NCBI GenBank assembly: GCA_963802095.1
Contig: CAWDHI010000007.1
Span: 62,001 to 126,000, forward strand
Source of the DNA: CAVVEQ01 sp963802095
GTDB lineage: Bacteria; Chloroflexota; Anaerolineae; Anaerolineales; Anaerolineaceae
Length of the DNA: 64,000 nt
Reading direction: 5' to 3'
Translations under genes and position numbers: made by a program
Notes under the pieces: generated by a model
Databases searched by the model: none
What the model was told of the DNA's origin: nothing
Seen by the model: the letters and a program-made list of their open reading frames with translations, nothing else
Shown here: positions 28,870 through 36,872 of the stretch, in pieces
Layout of the letters: the number at the start of each line of letters is the position of its first letter
How positions within the stretch are numbered: position 1 is the first letter of the stretch

Positions 28870-30027
28870 ATGGCCGAAGTTGTTATCGCAGGCATAGGCA
28901 TGGTACCCCCGGGGGAACACTGGGAGCTCTCTCTGCGTTCGCTGGCCGCCAAAGCCATCCTGGCAGCGCGGAAGGAGGCCCTGAAGCTTCAGCCGGAGGC
29001 GATGTATATCGGCAATTTCCTGGGCTCCAACCTCTCGCGCCAGGCGAATATGGGCGCGATGCTCACCGATGACGTGGGCCTGGGCGGGATCGAAGGTCTG
29101 ACCGTGGAAGCCGCTGAGGCCTCCGCTGCGGGTGCCTTCCGGCTGGCGTACCTGGCGATCCGATCAGGATTTGTAAAGACCGCCCTGGTGGTGGGGGTGG
29201 AGAAATTCACCGATGTGGTCGGAAACAAGGCGGAATCGGCCGTTGCGGAAGGGTTGGATTACGATTACGAGAATATCAGCGGGCTGACGGCCACCGGCGC
29301 GGCGGCGCTGCTGATGCAGCGATATTTGCATGAATACGCGGTTCCGCGCGAATCCTTTGGGGCTTTTGCCTGCCTGGCGCAGGGCAATGCCGCCGCCAAC
29401 CTGTATGCCTATTTCCGCAAACCCCTTAAGATGGAAGCCTACCGGGATGCGCCAATCGTGTGCGACCCGCTCAACCTCTTTGATGCCGCTCCCATGCTGG
29501 ATGGTGCCGCGGCGCTGATTCTCACCCGCACAGATGCCCTGGAAGGCAAACTTGATCACCCGCTGGTGGGGGTGAGCGGCTCGGCGGTGGCGGTGGACGC
29601 ACTCTCGCTGCACGACCGCCCCGAACCGCTGGCCTTCCACGCCGCTTCTGATTGCCTGCACCAGGCCTGCCGCCAGGCGGGTATCCAGCCCGGGGATGCC
29701 GATCTCTTTGAATTGACCGACTCTGTCACCATCTACGCCGCGCTCACCCTGGAAGCAGCCGGGCTGGCTCCGCATGGGGAAAGCTGCCGGATGGCCGAAG
29801 CAGGGGAGTTCGCCCGGGAGGGGCGCATGCCCATTTCCACCCTGGGCGGGATGAAGGGCAGGGGCAACCCGCTCGGTGCGGGCGGTGCCTACCAGATTGC
29901 GGAAGCGGTGCTGCAGCTACGCGGGCAGGCAGGAGATGGACAGGTGAAGGATGCCAGGCGGGCGCTGGTGCAATCCCTGGGCGGCCCGGCCGGTACGGCC
30001 GTCACCCACGTGTTGGAACGAGCATGA
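28870..30027 (+). CDS. Thiolase-like protein of the mevalonate complex, catalytic residues substituted
   Basis: Intact 385-residue member of the archaeal acetoacetyl-CoA thiolase (SCP-x-like) family, third gene of the mevalonate operon. The fold is well kept, but the residues expected for catalysis are not. Where the nucleophilic Cys should stand (EAAC-A-S) the sequence is EAAEASAAG, Glu83. The HDAF-type histidine is Thr in ELTDSVTIYAAL (283). GHP is GNP in GRGNPLGAGGAYQ (332-334). The late Cys position is Ser369. No frameshift is involved. It may serve as a structural scaffold with the HMG-CoA synthase and the DUF35 protein, or use altered chemistry. The start follows the synthase stop by one base. 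Confidence 0.85.
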   Translation: MAEVVIAGIGMVPPGEHWELSLRSLAAKAILAARKEALKLQPEAMYIGNFLGSNLSRQANMGAMLTDDVGLGGIEGLTVEAAEASAAGAFRLAYLAIRSGFVKTALVVGVEKFTDVVGNKAESAVAEGLDYDYENISGLTATGAAALLMQRYLHEYAVPRESFGAFACLAQGNAAANLYAYFRKPLKMEAYRDAPIVCDPLNLFDAAPMLDGAAALILTRTDALEGKLDHPLVGVSGSAVAVDALSLHDRPEPLAFHAASDCLHQACRQAGIQPGDADLFELTDSVTIYAALTLEAAGLAPHGESCRMAEAGEFAREGRMPISTLGGMKGRGNPLGAGGAYQIAEAVLQLRGQAGDGQVKDARRALVQSLGGPAGTAVTHVLERA

Positions 30028-30114
30028 TCCTTGCATAAAGGTTGATAGTTTCTGATAGTTTTATGCCTCTACACTATCGTGGCAACATTTAGAAGTTGAA
30101 TCGAGGAATAAAAA

Positions 30115-30525
30115 ATGGAAATACCACGCCATTGGCGATTGAAAAAACAGCGATATGCCCTGGTGGGTGAGATCTGCCCGCACTGCCAGGGGAAGATCTT
30201 CCCCCCGCGGGATGTCTGCCCGCACTGCGGCGGCGAAGCCAGGGAACCCTACGCCTTCAGCGGTCACGGCAAGGTCTATTCCTATACGGTGGTGGCTGAC
30301 CCGCCCGCAGGTTTTGAGCGCAACGCGCCCTATGCGGTGGCGTTGGTGCAGCTGGATGAAGGTCCAATGGTGACCGCGCAGTTGACAGACCTGGGCGAAC
30401 AGAAGGTGGAGATCGGCATGCCGGTGGAGATGGTCACCCGCCGCATCCGCTCGGATGGGGATGAGCGTGGGATGCTGGTGTATGGGTACAAGTTCCGTCC
30501 GGTGGGACTCGGTATCGCCAAATAG
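30115..30525 (+). CDS. DUF35 zinc-ribbon/OB-fold protein
   Basis: Protein of 136 residues. The zinc ribbon is CPHC (residues 20-23) and CPHC (35-38), followed by an OB-fold with GHGKVYSYTVVADPP and APYAVALVQLDEGPMV, typical of DUF35/ChsH2-like acyl-CoA-binding partners of thiolases. In archaeal complexes this subunit bridges the thiolase and the HMG-CoA synthase. It is separated from the thiolase-like gene by 87 bases. Its last residues, VYGYKFRPV, reappear as repeated fragments downstream at 32533, 38794, 40498 and 41646. Confidence 0.93.
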   Translation: MEIPRHWRLKKQRYALVGEICPHCQGKIFPPRDVCPHCGGEAREPYAFSGHGKVYSYTVVADPPAGFERNAPYAVALVQLDEGPMVTAQLTDLGEQKVEIGMPVEMVTRRIRSDGDERGMLVYGYKFRPVGLGIAK

Positions 30526-30607
30526 AGAGAAAAAGTACGCAAGAACAGGCTCTACCCCCATATACAAGGATAAAGCCTCGCCCTCCATTACCATACATAA
30601 TGATGCC

Positions 30608-30644
30608 GCACTCTTTATGAAATTTCATAGAGAGTGCTTTATTT
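30608..30644 (+). terminator. Terminator after the mevalonate operon
   Basis: Stem GCACTCT…AGAGTGC (30608-30637) with inner palindrome TATGAAATTTCATA, followed by TTTATTT. Upstream at 30576-30590, CTCGCCCTCCAT resembles the left arm of the terminators at 32604 and 49619, as if a break occurred there. Confidence 0.75.
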
Positions 30645-30692
30645 ACCAATAAGCTCTATTGTTTAGGTTGATTTGGATGCTTTTTATCGGGG

Positions 30693-30739
30693 TATACCTT
30701 GAAATATCGGAGGTCAAATCCGATATTTCAAGGTATAAT
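30693..30739 (+). promoter_or_regulatory. Perfect palindromic operator overlapping a promoter
   Basis: Arms TATACCTTGAAATATCGGA (30693-30711) and its exact complement (30719-30737) flank GGTCAAA. The right arm runs into TATAAT (30734-30739), six bases before the ATG of the ATPase gene. This implies a leaderless or near-leaderless transcript and a dimeric repressor site covering the promoter. Confidence 0.7.
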
Positions 30740-30745
30740 CGATTT

Positions 30746-31885
30746 ATGATCCAGAGAAATGACTATCTAAACCGGTTAAAATCAGCCATTGGTCGCTCGC
30801 CTGTAACTGCTTTATTAGGTCCCCGCCAGTGTGGAAAGACCACCCTGGCGCGCCAGTTGGCTGACCAACAACAGTCCACATTCTTCGATATCGAGTCCCT
30901 TCCAGACCGGCGCCGGCTGCAGAATCCAGAATTGATGTTGGGCAGCCTCACAGGTCTGGTTGTTCTGGATGAGATTCAGGCAATGCCAGAACTTTTCCAA
31001 GTACTGCGCGTACTGGTAGACCGTCCCGAAAACCAAGCGCGTATCCTAATACTGGGTAGCGCTTCCCCGGAGATCATTAAATCAGCATCTGAAACGCTAG
31101 CTGGGAGGGTAGAGTTCATTGAGTTGCAGGGCTTTGACCTTTTAGAAACCGGTACTGATATGTGGAAACCACTGTGGTTACGGGGCGGTTTCCCGCGCTC
31201 TTTTCTTGCTAATACCGATGAGGATAGCCTAGCATGGCGCGAAGGATTTATCCGCACTTTTTTGGAACGTGACATTCCTCAACTGGGGATCAATATCCCG
31301 GCGGTTACGATGCGCCGCTTCTGGACCATGCTGGCCCATTATCACGGGCAAACCTGGAATGCGGCTGAAATTGGCCGTTCGATGGGACTTTCGGATAAAA
31401 CCGTGCGGTCCTATCTTGATATTCTGACTGGCACATTTATGATTCGCCAGCTTCAGCCATGGTTCGAGAATCTGGGCAAACGGCAGGTGAAATCTCCAAA
31501 GATCTATTTCCGGGATACCGGGTTGTACCATAGCCTGCTAGATATCCCTGACAGACACTTCCTACTGGGACATCCCAAGGTTGGAGCTTCTTGGGAAGGT
31601 TTTGCCATCCAACAGGCGCTTCAAATACTCCACCCAAATGCGGCTTATTTTTGGGGCACACATGCCGGCGCGGAAATTGATCTGGTATTCCAACACAAAG
31701 GAAGACGATACGGTATGGAAGTTAAGTTTAGTGAAGCGCCTTCTTTGACACCCTCAATGCGGATTGCTGTTTCTGAGTTAAACCTTGAACGGCTCTGGAT
31801 CGTCTATCCAGGGAATGAAGTGTATCCTGTAACAGAGAAAATCACGGCTTTGCCGCTGGCAAAATTGGAGACGATCAGGGATTAA
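30746..31885 (+). CDS. AAA-type ATPase with C-terminal DUF4143 domain
   Basis: Protein of 379 residues. Walker A is GPRQCGKTT (25-33), Walker B is LVVLDEIQ (71-78), and sensor LGSASPEI follows. Residues 190-360 form DUF4143, a winged-helix/nuclease-like region (HYHGQTWNAAEIGRSMGLSD, then GAEIDLVFQHKGRRYGMEVK), whose D…E-x-K resembles a PD-(D/E)XK core. The family is abundant in accessory regions and suspected to act in mobile-element biology or defence; its function is unproven. The start has no ribosome-binding site because the promoter lies immediately upstream. First gene of the accessory region. Confidence 0.88.
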   Translation: MIQRNDYLNRLKSAIGRSPVTALLGPRQCGKTTLARQLADQQQSTFFDIESLPDRRRLQNPELMLGSLTGLVVLDEIQAMPELFQVLRVLVDRPENQARILILGSASPEIIKSASETLAGRVEFIELQGFDLLETGTDMWKPLWLRGGFPRSFLANTDEDSLAWREGFIRTFLERDIPQLGINIPAVTMRRFWTMLAHYHGQTWNAAEIGRSMGLSDKTVRSYLDILTGTFMIRQLQPWFENLGKRQVKSPKIYFRDTGLYHSLLDIPDRHFLLGHPKVGASWEGFAIQQALQILHPNAAYFWGTHAGAEIDLVFQHKGRRYGMEVKFSEAPSLTPSMRIAVSELNLERLWIVYPGNEVYPVTEKITALPLAKLETIRD

Positions 31886-31972
31886 GAACGAGGATATCTG
31901 CGCAAATAATGCCTGGATCAACTTGAAGTGACTGATATTTGATGGACTCACCCTTTTTGCAGGAGGAAACAT

Positions 31973-32500
31973 ATGCCCCCACGATCAAAAAGCTTATCAG
32001 TTCCAGACGCAATGCAGCCGCGTTTTCAAGAAATTTGCGCATTGACTGACTTGCTGTGCGACGAAAAACTGAATGGTGAGTATGCAATCTTGTGCAGAGA
32101 ACTTATAGCGACATTAGCGCGTAAGCGACCATCACCCTTAATTGGTGGACAGGCAAAAACCTGGGCCTGTGGAATTGTATATACGATTGGATCGGTTAAC
32201 TTCCTTTTTGATAAATCTCAAAATCCCCATATGCGAGCCGACGAGTTATGCGCTTGGTTTAGTGTTGCCGCCAGCATGGGTGGTAACAAAGCCAAACAAA
32301 TTCGTGATATGCTGCGGATCAACCAACTGGATGGAAAATGGATGATTCCCAGTATGATAGATAAACATCCCCTGGTTTGGATGATTTCCATCAACGGGTT
32401 TATTGTGGATGCACGATCAGCGCCTTATCCAATTCAGGAAGAAGCTTATAGAAAAGGGTTGATACCTTATCTGCCAGAAAGTTCATTTTCGGAAGAATGA
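31973..32500 (+). CDS. DUF6398-like protein
   Basis: Protein of 175 residues with the pattern FQEICALTDLLCDEKLNGEY, then ELIATLARKRPSPLIGGQ and WACGIVYTIGSVNFLFD, which I associate with DUF6398, a small domain common in genomic islands. No catalytic residues are known to me. An AGGAGG site lies eight bases before the ATG. It follows the ATPase by 87 bases and ends 32 bases before the first DUF35-end repeat. Confidence 0.72.
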   Translation: MPPRSKSLSVPDAMQPRFQEICALTDLLCDEKLNGEYAILCRELIATLARKRPSPLIGGQAKTWACGIVYTIGSVNFLFDKSQNPHMRADELCAWFSVAASMGGNKAKQIRDMLRINQLDGKWMIPSMIDKHPLVWMISINGFIVDARSAPYPIQEEAYRKGLIPYLPESSFSEE

Positions 32501-32532
32501 TGATTATATATTTACGTGTAAACAATCAATGT

Positions 32533-32583
32533 GGACCGAGTCGTATGTACGGGTATAAGTTTCGGCCGGTGATGCAGGGGTAA
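32533..32583 (+). repeat. DUF35 3'-end repeat copy 1
   Basis: A 51-base unit from GGACCGAGTCGT to GGGGTAA. In frame it reads SRMYGYKFRPVMQG followed by a stop, matching the C-terminus of the DUF35 protein at 30.5 kb (VYGYKFRPV). It is followed 20 bases later by a terminator. There is no gene body in front of it. Confidence 0.78.
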
Positions 32584-32603
32584 ATGAGCCATCAATCGAT
32601 GAA

Positions 32604-32634
32604 GCGCCCTCCAGCAATGGAGGGTGCTTTTTTT
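32604..32634 (+). terminator. Terminator after repeat copy 1
   Basis: Stem GCGCCCTCCA/TGGAGGGTGC with loop GCAA and a run of seven T. Confidence 0.88.
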
Positions 32635-32728
32635 AATTAATTGCATAATTGCCTCGCATCCGGAATCTGTATAATTATTAATTGGGCGGGCACAACGATA
32701 TTTTGTTGCAATCATTTCGAGGAGCAGG

Positions 32729-33190
32729 GTGATTTCAATCCGTAACTATACAGAGAGTGACGCTGAGAGTGTTGGCAAACTCATAGCAGATACATACTGC
32801 GAGTTCAATTTGTCTTTCGTGTCCCCGGAAGAATTAGGTCTGTTTTTGGGTCCGTTCCGGCATGCCAGATCAAAAGAGAAGGCTCATCAAGAGGCGATTT
32901 CCCAGGTGATCAAATCGGAAATGGTATTTGTAGCGGAAAATGAGAGGGAGATTGTAGGTGTACTGAGAGGCAGAGTGGTTCGATTGGGAAGCCTTTTTGT
33001 CAGAGCAGATTATCACAGGCAGGGAATTGGGCGGAAATTGGTTGAGTGTTTTGAGCAAGAGTGCCTTCGAGAGGGGCCGACGGTGATCCGGGTTGCGGCA
33101 ACACTCTATGCGGTTCCATTCTATCTGGTAATGGGATATAAGAAGTCGACAGGGTACGAACAGGGTGGAGTTTTGATGGGAGAGGATTGA
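32729..33190 (+). CDS. GNAT family N-acetyltransferase
   Basis: Protein of 153 residues. The acetyl-CoA-binding signature is LFVRADYHRQGIGRKLVECF (about 91-110), preceded by the strand pair VFVAENEREIVGVLRGRVV and followed by VAATLYAVPFYLVMGYKKS. The start is GTG at 32729-32731 with GAGGAG in front. The substrate is unknown. It is the first of several plus-strand, single-gene units separated by structured spacers, which suggests it is a gene cassette. Confidence 0.88.
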   Translation: MISIRNYTESDAESVGKLIADTYCEFNLSFVSPEELGLFLGPFRHARSKEKAHQEAISQVIKSEMVFVAENEREIVGVLRGRVVRLGSLFVRADYHRQGIGRKLVECFEQECLREGPTVIRVAATLYAVPFYLVMGYKKSTGYEQGGVLMGED

Positions 33191-33192
33191 AA

Positions 33193-33252
33193 ATACAACC
33201 AATGCGGAAGGTGCTGGGAAATGAATAGTACCGATAACGCAAACCGTTAGGC
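33193..33252 (+). repeat. attC-like site after the GNAT gene
   Basis: A 60-base imperfect palindrome. It begins ATACAAC and ends GTTAGGC (33246-33252), the latter fitting the integron core GTTRRRY. The inner boxes TGCG and CGCA pair, with spacers of unequal length. It ends CGCAAACCGTTAGGC, a form shared with the spacers at 42416 and 45045. It starts three bases after the gene stop. Confidence 0.45.
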
Positions 33253-33311
33253 TGCCAAAAAAGCAGTAAGGCCGTGACCGAATCTATTCAATCCAAAGGA
33301 GATTCTCCACC

Positions 33312-34058
33312 ATGGACATACCACGGATATTCAACATCACTGAGAGTGAACACCGCATACACAACCCGATCACACCTGAAAAGCTTGCCGCTCTCGGCGC
33401 GGTGCTGCGTCTGGAATTGAGCTCCCGAGTGTTCGACCTCGGCAGCGGTTCGGGGGAGATGCTGTGCACTTGGGCACGAGACCACGGCATCATCGGCACT
33501 GGCATCGACATGAGCCAGTTGTTTACCGAGCAGGCGAAACTCCGTGCTGAAGAGTTGGGCGTCGCCGATCAAGTCAAGTTCATCCATGGCGATGCTTCCG
33601 GCTATATCTCTGACGAGAAGGCCAATGTGGCAGCCTGTGTTGGTGCCACCTGGATTGGTGGGGGAGTTGCTGGCACTATCGAGCTTCTGGCGCGGAGCCT
33701 GCGCATCGGAGGGATCATCCTTATCGGCGAGCCCTACTGGCGGCAGTTACCGCCGACGGAAGATGTTGCCAAGGGGTGTCTTGCCAAATCAATCTCTGAC
33801 TTTCTTATGCTTCCAGATCTTCTCGCGTCTTTCGGCCTCCTTGGTTACGACGTTGTCGAAATGATTCTGGCTGACCAAGACGACTGGGATAGATACGAAG
33901 CAGCCAAATGGCTCACCATGCGCCGATGGCTTGATGCCAATCCCGACGACGAGCTAGCGAAAGATGTTCGAGCCAAACTGACCTCGGAACCCGAGCACTA
34001 TGCCGCTTACACGCGAGAATACTTGGGCTGGGGTGTGTTCGCTCTGATGCAGCGGTGA
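33312..34058 (+). CDS. Class I SAM-dependent methyltransferase
   Basis: Protein of 248 residues with a Rossmann methyltransferase core. Motif I is VFDLGSGSGEML near residue 40, the acidic end of strand 2 is GIDMSQLF, and motif II is KANVAACVGATWIGGG. The C-terminal region (EYLGWGVFALMQR) resembles small-molecule methyltransferases of the YafE/UbiE group. CAAAGGAG lies before the ATG. It sits 59 bases after an attC-like site, as a cassette gene would. Its stop overlaps a chimeric fragment that begins with GTG. Confidence 0.85.
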   Translation: MDIPRIFNITESEHRIHNPITPEKLAALGAVLRLELSSRVFDLGSGSGEMLCTWARDHGIIGTGIDMSQLFTEQAKLRAEELGVADQVKFIHGDASGYISDEKANVAACVGATWIGGGVAGTIELLARSLRIGGIILIGEPYWRQLPPTEDVAKGCLAKSISDFLMLPDLLASFGLLGYDVVEMILADQDDWDRYEAAKWLTMRRWLDANPDDELAKDVRAKLTSEPEHYAAYTREYLGWGVFALMQR

Positions 34059-34835
34059 CTCTGATTACCGGTCCAAACGCACAGAGGGGGCCAATTCGAT
34101 CCGATGAGAACGGTTGCTTCCGCTTTACTGATCTGTCCGAAGGTAGTTTGACTCTCATTGTCAGCGGAACTGGTTTTCGGCTCAGACAGTCACAAGTTCA
34201 AACCCTTGCAGATGAAACCACGATCGTAGACTTTGAATTGAGCCCTGAAGGTGAACCGATCGGTCGTATTCGCGTAGAAGGTCTGGAAGTACGAATCGCT
34301 GACGAAGCGGTATTTGTCATCGAAGGCTCAGGCCAGCAGCTCACCCAGCAGCAGTATCTGGATTACACCAGAGATAAAGTACGGCAGGTTAGCCAGGCTC
34401 AGAGACTAGACGATCTGTGCAATACCTGGATTAATGCCACAACGCGCAGAAAGCTGTTGACTGACTTACAAAATGCTTCGGTTTATGTGGATGTAATCGC
34501 CGACGTGCTCGGGCAAAGCGAAGCGGACCAGTTTGACTTGCTGGTACATTTAACCTTTGGCACACCATTGCGAACCCGCTCTGAAAGAGCAGCAGCTTTC
34601 ATAAACCGTGAATCGCGATTTCTTCAGACGCAACCCAAACCAGCCCAAGAAGTGCAGTTAGCGCTGTTAGAAAAATACCGTGCAACCGGCGTGGATGAAA
34701 TCAGTGATCCGAGAATATTTCGCTTACCACCCTTTTTTTGAAATGGGGCAAGCGCCTAGCGTGGCACGCCGCTTTGGTTCGTTGCCAAAATTACAATTGA
34801 ATTTAGCTGAGTTGCAGAGACGTATTTACCATTAA
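34055..34835 (+). pseudogene. Mosaic remnant: carboxypeptidase-regulatory-like piece joined to the HsdR C-terminus
   Basis: The first 65 codons read as a carboxypeptidase-regulatory-like beta domain fragment (SDENGCFRFTDLSEGSLTLI). From about 34250 the sequence changes to the C-terminal domain of a type I restriction subunit HsdR of the EcoEI type (GRIRVEGLEVRIADEAVFVI, LTQQQYLDYTRDKVRQ). A run of seven T near 34732 shifts the frame. With one T fewer it continues FEMGQAPSVARRFGSLPKL to a natural HsdR end at 34833-34835. The motor and nuclease domains of HsdR are absent, so it cannot restrict DNA. It lies directly before the AbiE module. Confidence 0.72.
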
Positions 34836-34847
34836 TCGAACTAACTT

Positions 34848-34887
34848 ACTGCGATAATTAGTCTAAAACTAATTATCGCAGTATAAT
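34848..34887 (+). promoter_or_regulatory. AbiE operator and promoter
   Basis: Perfect 15-base arms ACTGCGATAATTAGT (34848-34862) and its complement (34868-34882) flank CTAAA. They lead directly into TATAAT (34882-34887), seven bases before the AbiEi ATG. AbiEi-type antitoxins are known to repress their own promoter by binding inverted repeats, which fits this layout. Confidence 0.78.
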
Positions 34888-34894
34888 AGTACAA

Positions 34895-35737
34895 ATGATG
34901 AACAACGAACCCCGTTACTCACAATCGCAAGGCTTACTGTTGCTTGAGGCAGCAGTTAAGGAATATGGTCCTTTGTTTACATTGGAGCAGATCAAGCCGC
35001 TTGCCAACACGCAGAGATTATCAACTAGCCACCTCCGTTACCTTTTGAGTACGTTGGCTGATGCTGGTTGGATTGAGATCCTAAAGCGCGGTACCTATTT
35101 AGTCACGAGTCCATTGTATTCTGAAGAAGTCCCGGTTTATGCGATTGCTGCAGCATTAATTCAGCCTATGGCGATCAGCCACTGGTCAGCTTGCTCGCAT
35201 CATGGTTTTACGACACAGAATCCGGTCATGGTTCAGGCAACAACCCCAACAAAGGTGATTACACCTGAAATGCGACTTGGAAAGGCACGCAGTCCGAGAG
35301 GCCGAGCTGTGTGGACAGTCTCAGGACATGATTTTGAATTCATCCATGTTACGCCCAACCTCTTTTGGGGATTCCAGAAATTGTGGGTAAACTCATGGCA
35401 ACAGGTGAACATTACAGATCGCGAACGTACCGCATTGGATTTAATCGCTCGTCCAGATATTTTCGGCGGTTTCTCCGCTGCAATTGAAATTCTAGAAAAT
35501 GCCATTAACCAAATCAATGTGGATCAATTGGTGGATTATGCCTTAAAGTACGATGTAGGCTCTGTAATCAAGCGGTTGGGTTGGTCACTTGAAAACCTTG
35601 GCTATGCAGGCAACAGCCTCGAAAATTTACGAGTTTATCCAGTAAAACGGTACTATCTATTGGATCCTAGCCTTGAAGAAACAAGTGCTAATAAGAATTC
35701 TCGTTGGCATATATCTGAAAATCTAAAAAGGTCCTAA
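34895..35737 (+). CDS. AbiEi-type antitoxin (type IV toxin-antitoxin, abortive infection)
   Basis: Protein of 280 residues. An N-terminal winged-helix region (LSTSHLRYLLSTLADAGWIEILKRGTYLV, about 40-70) should bind the palindrome upstream. The larger C-terminal domain has the AbiEi pattern (ISHWSACSHHGFTTQ, DRERTALDLIARPDIFGGF). Two ATGs are adjacent; the first is used. The transcript appears leaderless. The toxin gene starts at the very next base after the stop. The pair lies between HsdR and HsdM remnants, so it was once lodged in a type I restriction locus. Confidence 0.88.
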   Translation: MMNNEPRYSQSQGLLLLEAAVKEYGPLFTLEQIKPLANTQRLSTSHLRYLLSTLADAGWIEILKRGTYLVTSPLYSEEVPVYAIAAALIQPMAISHWSACSHHGFTTQNPVMVQATTPTKVITPEMRLGKARSPRGRAVWTVSGHDFEFIHVTPNLFWGFQKLWVNSWQQVNITDRERTALDLIARPDIFGGFSAAIEILENAINQINVDQLVDYALKYDVGSVIKRLGWSLENLGYAGNSLENLRVYPVKRYYLLDPSLEETSANKNSRWHISENLKRS

Positions 35738-36598
35738 ATGCCAAACGTTCCTCAATTAATCCGATCGGTCACCCAAAAGACAAAAGTTCAGCAATATATT
35801 GTTGAAAAAGACTATGCACTGAGTTACCTGCTGGCTGCGATTAACTACGCGGATGGGTTGGGCGAGAACTTGGTGCTAAAAGGCGGCGCTGGGCTGAAAA
35901 AGCTTTATTTCGCGGATTACCGCTTTTCTGAAGACCTGGATTATTCTACGCGGGTGATGGGGCCGATTAAGCAAATCGATTCCCTGATGGAGACTGTCGT
36001 TCACTCCATGGGCGAGATGTTGAACGAACGCGGGCCATTTCAGGTAGCACTGGAGCTGCTGTTGTTAAAACAACCACATCCAGGCGACCAAAAAGCTTAC
36101 CTGGTGCGAGTACAGTTCCCAGAGCAACGACAACCTTTATGCCGGCTCAAGGTGGAGATCACAGTAGACGAACCCATTCTTACACCAGTTGAAATTCGCC
36201 CGGTTCTGCACGGTTTCGCAGAAGATATGGATGCGAAAATACCGGTATATTCGCTATTAGAAATCTCGGCAGAGAAATTACGAGCACTATTGCAAAGCAA
36301 AGCACGGTTGCACGAACGCGGTTGGGGTGCGAGTCGAGTCTGCCGGGATTATTTTGATTTGTGGAACTTGTTGCAGATTCCCGGTCTAAAATCGCCTGAT
36401 TTAATACCGCTTCTGAATCAGAAATGTATTGTCCGAGATGTTGCCTACACTTCTCCGAACGACTTTTTTTCTGAAGATCTATTATCTGTTGCTCGTAATG
36501 AATGGGCACAGCAGCTCTTGCCATTTGTGCCGGATGCACCACCGGCCGTGGAGCTTTTACCGCAGGTGCAATCATTAATTTTATCGATATGGGAGTGA
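35738..36598 (+). CDS. AbiEii-type nucleotidyltransferase toxin
   Basis: Protein of 286 residues of the AbiEii/AbiGii toxin family (DNA polymerase beta-like nucleotidyltransferase). The motif KGGAGLKK (48-55) and the acidic RFSEDLDYS (62-70) are the nucleotide and metal sites, a later conserved Lys-rich stretch (EISAEKLRALLQSKARLHERG) follows, and a RDYFDLW motif lies near 210. AbiEii transfers nucleotides to RNA targets and causes growth arrest. The gene abuts the antitoxin gene, and an hsdM remnant begins four bases after its stop. All motifs are intact, so the pair may be active. Confidence 0.88.
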   Translation: MPNVPQLIRSVTQKTKVQQYIVEKDYALSYLLAAINYADGLGENLVLKGGAGLKKLYFADYRFSEDLDYSTRVMGPIKQIDSLMETVVHSMGEMLNERGPFQVALELLLLKQPHPGDQKAYLVRVQFPEQRQPLCRLKVEITVDEPILTPVEIRPVLHGFAEDMDAKIPVYSLLEISAEKLRALLQSKARLHERGWGASRVCRDYFDLWNLLQIPGLKSPDLIPLLNQKCIVRDVAYTSPNDFFSEDLLSVARNEWAQQLLPFVPDAPPAVELLPQVQSLILSIWE

Positions 36599-36602
36599 CA
36601 TT

Positions 36603-36872
36603 GTGGCATTAACCAACGGACAAACGCGCGAGACTCTCGCCAATGACATGTGGCAGGCATGCAAGATTCTACGCTGCGACAACAACTGTGGCGGGGTTAT
36701 GGAATATATCGAACATTTAGCCTGGTTGCTTGTCCTGCGCTTTTTGGATGCCCAGGAAGAGATCTGGCAAACCGAAGCGACTTTGGAGGGCAGGACTTAT
36801 CAGCGCATTCTGGAAGGCGACCTGGCCTGTTCCCTCACAGGGGTGGGATTACCAATCCGGGCAAAGTTTTGA
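36603..36872 (+). pseudogene. Truncated HsdM N-terminus (type I methyltransferase)
   Basis: Starting at GTG 36603, about 75 residues match the N-terminal helical domain of type I modification subunits (LANDMWQACKILRCDNNCGG, MEYIEHLAWLLVLRFLDAQE, GRTYQRILEGDL). The similarity stops near 36830 where MBL-fold sequence begins in another frame. The SAM-binding and NPPF motifs are missing. Confidence 0.8.

Noticed and set aside
30715..30740. Palindrome before the ATPase gene as a transposon end
   Set aside because: There is no matching copy at the other side of the gene and no target duplication; overlap with TATAAT makes an operator more likely.
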